A stretch of 15,926 nucleotides of DNA from JBAXAB01 sp037142735 (lineage in GTDB: Bacteria; Patescibacteriota; Minisyncoccia; Phycocordibacterales; CAIZLB01). The stretch covers positions 1-15,926 of the forward strand of contig JBAXAB010000014.1 in the NCBI GenBank assembly GCA_037142735.1, in the 5' to 3' direction. The notes beneath the pieces were generated by a model, which saw nothing but the letters and a program-made list of their open reading frames with translations, made no database searches and was not told the DNA's origin. Shown here one piece after another: positions 13,373-15,926 of the stretch; within the stretch, counting starts at the first letter, position 1, and every line of letters starts with the position of its first letter. The translations under genes were made by a program, and so were the position numbers.

Positions 13373-14920
13373 ATGTATAACAAATCATCAGAATCTCAGT
13401 CTCGTTTTAGTCGTGCCGGTGGTCCACGCACAGGTAGTCACTCACCTAAAAGATCATCAAGTCATTCATCTGCCCCACGAACAGGAGGCTATTCAGCCCC
13501 TCGTGGATCAGGTTCATCAATCGGTCACACAACCAGCCATACAGGTGGCCGTGCTTTTAATGCCCGCGCTACTTATGGTACAGGACCTTCAACTTACGCA
13601 CCTAGACCTTCATATGGTCAAAGGCCAGCATCAAGCTCGTCTCGTCCTTATAGCCCAAGACCTGCAGGCTCTGGTGCTCCAAGACCATACAGCGCACGCC
13701 CTTACAACACAGGCCCTGGTTCAAGACCTTCATTTGGAGGTGCTCGTGGTGGTGGCTCTTACGGCCCTTCACGTGGTGGATATTCTGCTGCACGACGCCC
13801 TGCAAGAAATTTCGGAACTCGTATTGACCCGTCAAGATTTATTAATAAAGCCATCGTTACGGAAGTCGCAGAAGTGTATAACCCAAAACACACTTTTGCA
13901 GATTTTCTAATTAACGAAGAATTAAAAGCTTCGATTATTGCAAAGGGTTACAAAACACCTACCCCTATCCAGGATGGCGCCATTCCTAAAATCCTCGAAG
14001 GCGTGGATGTAATTGGACTTGCCAATACTGGTACTGGAAAAACGGCTGCGTTTTTAATTCCACTTATTCATAAAATTTTACTTAACCGAAACGAAGAGGT
14101 TATGGTAATTGCACCAACTCGTGAACTTGCTATTCAAATTGAGCAAGAATTAGTTCAATTCACAAAGGGCCTAAAAATATATTCAGTATGTTGCGTTGGT
14201 GGAGCAAATATCGTTCCTCAAATTCGAGCATTACGAATGCAGAACAACTTTGTCATCGGTACACCAGGACGATTAAAGGACTTGATTAGTACAGGACGAA
14301 TTGTCCTTTCTAGATTCAACACAATCGTTCTAGATGAAGCTGATCGAATGTTGGATATGGGATTCGTGAATGACATGCGATTTATTATGGCTGGTATGCC
14401 AAAAACAAGGCAGACGCTATTCTTCTCTGCGACTGTTTCACCTGAAATCGAAAAACTTATTCAAGAATTTTTGAAGAATCCTGTACGAATTTCTGTAAAG
14501 AGTCGTGACACTTCTAAAAATATTGATCAGGACGTGGTTCGAGTACCTCGTGGAGGAGATAAAGTTCAAATCTTGAGCGACCTATTGAAACAGCCTGAAT
14601 TCAGTAAAGTAATTATTTTTGGACGAACCAAGCACGGAGTGGCCAAGCTGTCTGACATGCTTGTAAAGGGTGGTTTCAAGTCTGAAGCAATTCACGGAAA
14701 CTTGAATCACTCTGGGCGACAGCGAGCATTGACTGGCTTCAAGGCTGGAAACACTCAGGTTCTTGTAGCAACCGATGTTGCCGCTCGAGGATTGGACATC
14801 TCGAATGTGAGCCATGTGATCAACTTTGACCTTCCTGCCACATATGACGACTATGTTCACCGTATTGGTAGAACTGGCCGAGGCGACAAAAAAGGGACAG
14901 CCCTTACCTTTGTTGAATAA
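13373..14920 (+). CDS. DEAD-box ATP-dependent RNA helicase with N-terminal RG/S/P-rich tail
   Basis: The protein has 515 residues. Residues 1-150 are low complexity, rich in Ser, Gly, Arg, Pro and Tyr with repeated PRPY, RPYS and RGG-like units. Residues about 175-515 are the two RecA domains: Q-motif GYKTPTPIQ (192-200), Walker A ANTGTGKT (217-224), PTRELA (248-253), TPGR (297-300), DEAD (321-324), SAT (352-354), ARGLD (471-475), HRIGRTGRG (496-504). It should unwind structured RNA in ribosome assembly, mRNA decay or cold adaptation, like DeaD/RhlE. Two features are unusual: bacterial RGG/basic tails are normally C-terminal, and the protein stops 11 residues after motif VI, leaving no C-terminal extension. 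It is a single-gene unit between its own promoter and terminator. Tail codons and composition hint at RNA binding or condensate formation. Confidence 0.93.
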   Translation: MYNKSSESQSRFSRAGGPRTGSHSPKRSSSHSSAPRTGGYSAPRGSGSSIGHTTSHTGGRAFNARATYGTGPSTYAPRPSYGQRPASSSSRPYSPRPAGSGAPRPYSARPYNTGPGSRPSFGGARGGGSYGPSRGGYSAARRPARNFGTRIDPSRFINKAIVTEVAEVYNPKHTFADFLINEELKASIIAKGYKTPTPIQDGAIPKILEGVDVIGLANTGTGKTAAFLIPLIHKILLNRNEEVMVIAPTRELAIQIEQELVQFTKGLKIYSVCCVGGANIVPQIRALRMQNNFVIGTPGRLKDLISTGRIVLSRFNTIVLDEADRMLDMGFVNDMRFIMAGMPKTRQTLFFSATVSPEIEKLIQEFLKNPVRISVKSRDTSKNIDQDVVRVPRGGDKVQILSDLLKQPEFSKVIIFGRTKHGVAKLSDMLVKGGFKSEAIHGNLNHSGRQRALTGFKAGNTQVLVATDVAARGLDISNVSHVINFDLPATYDDYVHRIGRTGRGDKKGTALTFVE

Positions 14921-14935
14921 AACAAATTTATAAAT

Positions 14936-14967
14936 AAAAAAACGGACCATCAGTGGTCCGTTTTTTT
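14936..14967. terminator. Bidirectional Rho-independent terminator (helicase / tRNA-Leu)
   Basis: A 7-bp stem CGGACCA (14943-14949) with TGGTCCG (14954-14960), a 4-nt loop, T7 on the right and an A-run on the left. It can end the helicase transcript (+) and the tRNA-Leu transcript (-). Confidence 0.9.
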
Positions 14968-14975
14968 ATTTATTG

Positions 14976-15059
14976 TGCGCGGGAGAAGACTCGAACTTCC
15001 ACGCCCTTACGGGCGCTACCACCTCAAGGTAGTGCGTCTACCAATTTCGCCACCCGCGC
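14976..15059 (-). tRNA. tRNA-Leu(GAG)
   Basis: Read on the minus strand, this 84-nt class II tRNA has acceptor arm GCGCGGG (15053-15059) paired with CCCGCGC, a D-arm with TTGGTAGACGC, anticodon stem CTACC/GGTAG with loop TTGAGGT (anticodon GAG, reading CUC/CUU), a long variable arm CGCCC-GTAA-GGGCG, and a T-loop TTCGAGT. The discriminator is A, as needed for LeuRS. The following bases are CAA, so the CCA end is not encoded and must be added by a nucleotidyltransferase. Confidence 0.95.
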
Positions 15060-15068
15060 ATGTTCCGT

Positions 15069-15077
15069 ACTATACCA
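15069..15077 (-). promoter_or_regulatory. Extended -10 promoter of tRNA-Leu
   Basis: On the minus strand TGGTATAGT (TGN plus TATAGT) lies 9 nt before the mature tRNA 5' end, so the precursor would have only a 2-4 nt 5' leader. The -35 position falls within the rplS terminator hairpin. Confidence 0.5.
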
Positions 15078-15081
15078 AAAT

Positions 15082-15110
15082 AAAAAAACCTTTCAATGAA
15101 AGGTTTTTTT
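15082..15110. terminator. Bidirectional-looking terminator downstream of rplS
   Basis: CCTTTC (15089-15094), loop AAT, GAAAGG (15098-15103), flanked by A7 (15082-15088) and T7 (15104-15110), so the A/T runs extend the stem. On the minus strand it lies directly after the rplS stop and should end that transcript. Confidence 0.85.
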
Positions 15111-15115
15111 ATTTT

Positions 15116-15523
15116 TTATTTAGCTTCTACCGCTTCTGTTTCTACAACCTCATCTACCACACCTGTTCGAGCCTTGATTAATTCGGTCTTCATTCTCTTT
15201 GAGATTTCCTTGGCTGCCTTATCTCGGATGAAGTAAAGTTTCGCTCGACGAGTCTTTGATCGTCGGAGTACCTCGATCTTATCGATCATTGGAGAGTGTA
15301 GAGGGAAAATTCTTTCTACCCCCCATCCATTTGATGACTTTCGAACAGTAAAAGTTGCTCCGGCCTCAGAACCATGCTTTCGAGATAAAACCAAACCTTC
15401 GAAGATCTGGATTCGAGTCTTGCCCTTTTCCTGAATTTTCTGGTGAACCTTAACAGTGTCTCCGGCCTTCATATCAAGGGCTTTTCGCTCTGCGGTGTTG
15501 TTTTTTGCTAGTGTTATTGCCAT
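15116..15523 (-). CDS. rplS: Ribosomal protein bL19
   Basis: This 50S subunit protein sits at the 30S-50S interface. The 135-residue sequence shows the L19 core: FKAGDTV-like MKAGDTVKVHQKI, RIQIFEGLVLSRKHG, FTVRKSSNGWGVERIFPLHSP, and IEVLRRSKTRRAKLYFIRD. After the core it carries a C-terminal extension of about 20 residues that turns acidic (VVDEVVETEAVEAK), longer than the usual 115-120-residue protein. The start at 15523 is supported by the conserved N-terminus and by a promoter whose -10 ends 8 nt before the ATG, implying a leaderless mRNA. Confidence 0.96.
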   Translation of the reverse strand: MAITLAKNNTAERKALDMKAGDTVKVHQKIQEKGKTRIQIFEGLVLSRKHGSEAGATFTVRKSSNGWGVERIFPLHSPMIDKIEVLRRSKTRRAKLYFIRDKAAKEISKRMKTELIKARTGVVDEVVETEAVEAK

Positions 15524-15531
15524 AGGGTGAC

Positions 15532-15560
15532 AATATATCAGAGGATTGAAGGTTTTACAA
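15532..15560 (-). promoter_or_regulatory. Promoter of rplS, leaderless
   Basis: On the minus strand, TTGTAA (15555-15560), a 17-bp spacer and TATATT (15532-15537), the latter also preceded by TGA to form an extended -10. The -10 ends 8 nt before the ATG, so the transcript starts at or 1 nt before the start codon. The promoter fits in the 41-nt gap after the pseudouridine synthase gene. Confidence 0.7.
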
Positions 15561-15564
15561 GTCC

Positions 15565-15926
15565 CTACCCAAAAAACTTAGCCGCCTTCTCAAAATCCTC
15601 CGGATACGGTGCCTCAATCTTGATTAACCCACCTCCAAGGTCTGTAAACTCGATACTCCTTGAATGTAGCGCACACCTCTCAAAACCCAACGCTTTTGGG
15701 TGATTTGGGGCATACAATCCGTCTCCTACCACTGGGTGGTGCAAGAAATGCATGTGCACTCGGATCTGGTGAGTACGTCCAGTTAAGGGGTGACACTCTA
15801 CCAAGCTAAAGCTTGGGGTAATTTTATAATTCTGCTTTTCCAAAGTCACCTCTCCAAGAACTTTATAGTCAGTCGAAGCCTCTCTCATCTCGCCTCGTGC
15901 AAAGCGTCCCGCACTCCACTTTCTGA
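15565..15926 (-). CDS. RluA/RluD-family pseudouridine synthase, C-terminal part (5' end outside window)
   Basis: The frame is open to the window edge, giving about 120 residues. It carries the family segment HPLTGRTHQIRVHMHFLHHPVVGD followed by RCALHSR and a C-terminal PYPEDFEKA, typical of enzymes that isomerise uridines in 23S rRNA or tRNA. The catalytic-Asp motif (RLDxxTSG) lies beyond the window, so activity and the exact member (RluA, RluC or RluD) cannot be judged. It runs in the same direction as rplS, 41 nt upstream, but rplS has its own promoter. Confidence 0.88.
   Translation of the reverse strand, partial: RKWSAGRFARGEMREASTDYKVLGEVTLEKQNYKITPSFSLVECHPLTGRTHQIRVHMHFLHHPVVGDGLYAPNHPKALGFERCALHSRSIEFTDLGGGLIKIEAPYPEDFEKAAKFFG

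Noticed and set aside
13347..13910. A 187-codon open frame rich in Leu/Val/His/Gln overlapping the helicase N-terminus
   Set aside because: It is the +1 shadow of the low-complexity helicase tail. The helicase frame continues into clear DEAD-box motifs and this one does not.
1..15926. CRISPR arrays, insertion sequences, integrases, toxin-antitoxin pairs or prophage genes
   Set aside because: I found no regularly spaced repeats, transposase or integrase motifs, or flanking inverted/direct repeats typical of mobile elements.

Overview
The window looks like part of a small, AT-rich bacterial genome of the Candidate Phyla Radiation (Patescibacteria; a Parcubacteria-like lineage is my guess). This is inferred from compact genes, short spacers, several starts with no Shine-Dalgarno sequence, a bL19 (rplS) next to an RluA-family pseudouridine synthase, a tRNA without encoded CCA, and a mix of conserved housekeeping genes with many unrecognised proteins. 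No marker in the window fixes the lineage. Genes read with the standard code. TGA is not recoded in any gene I could check.

Layout. 1-1489 (+): the tail of a membrane protein, a 4-TM protein, a SET-domain reading frame broken by one in-frame TAA, and a PnuC-like membrane protein. 1516-5190 (-): a two-gene unit made of an unrecognised 162-residue protein followed by a 1051-residue fusion. The fusion joins a complete glutamine-dependent asparagine-synthetase-like enzyme, an NMT1/THI5-type solute-binding fold, and a C-terminal domain I cannot assign firmly. 5410-5946 (-): an unrecognised cysteine-rich, comparatively GC-rich gene with its own leader and terminator. 6095-11441 (-): a glycogen cluster in the order cupin-type phosphoglucose isomerase, GT5 glycogen synthase, GH57 glucan-active enzyme, GT35 alpha-glucan phosphorylase. 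11594-13064 (+): a small basic GC-rich protein with a strong terminator, a phosphomannomutase-like HAD-IIB enzyme, and a 2-TM GC-rich protein with its own promoter and terminator. 13170-14920 (+): a DEAD-box RNA helicase with a long structured leader and an N-terminal RG/S/P-rich tail of about 150 residues. 14976-15926 (-): tRNA-Leu(GAG) between two bidirectional terminators, rplS, and the 3' part of an rluA/rluD-type gene.

How the genes fit together. The four glycogen genes form a store-and-mobilise module. GlgP would release glucose-1-phosphate, the GH57 enzyme would process or branch the glucan, GlgA would build it, and PGI would link glucose-6-phosphate to fructose-6-phosphate. No ADP-glucose pyrophosphorylase is in the window. 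The PMM-like HAD gene nearby may interconvert hexose phosphates. The most novel item is the three-part fusion protein with its small upstream partner. Regulation also stands out: several starts lie 6-11 nt after good -10 boxes (probable leaderless mRNAs), while the helicase has a leader of about 170 nt with a 10-bp long-range stem ending 2 nt before its ATG.
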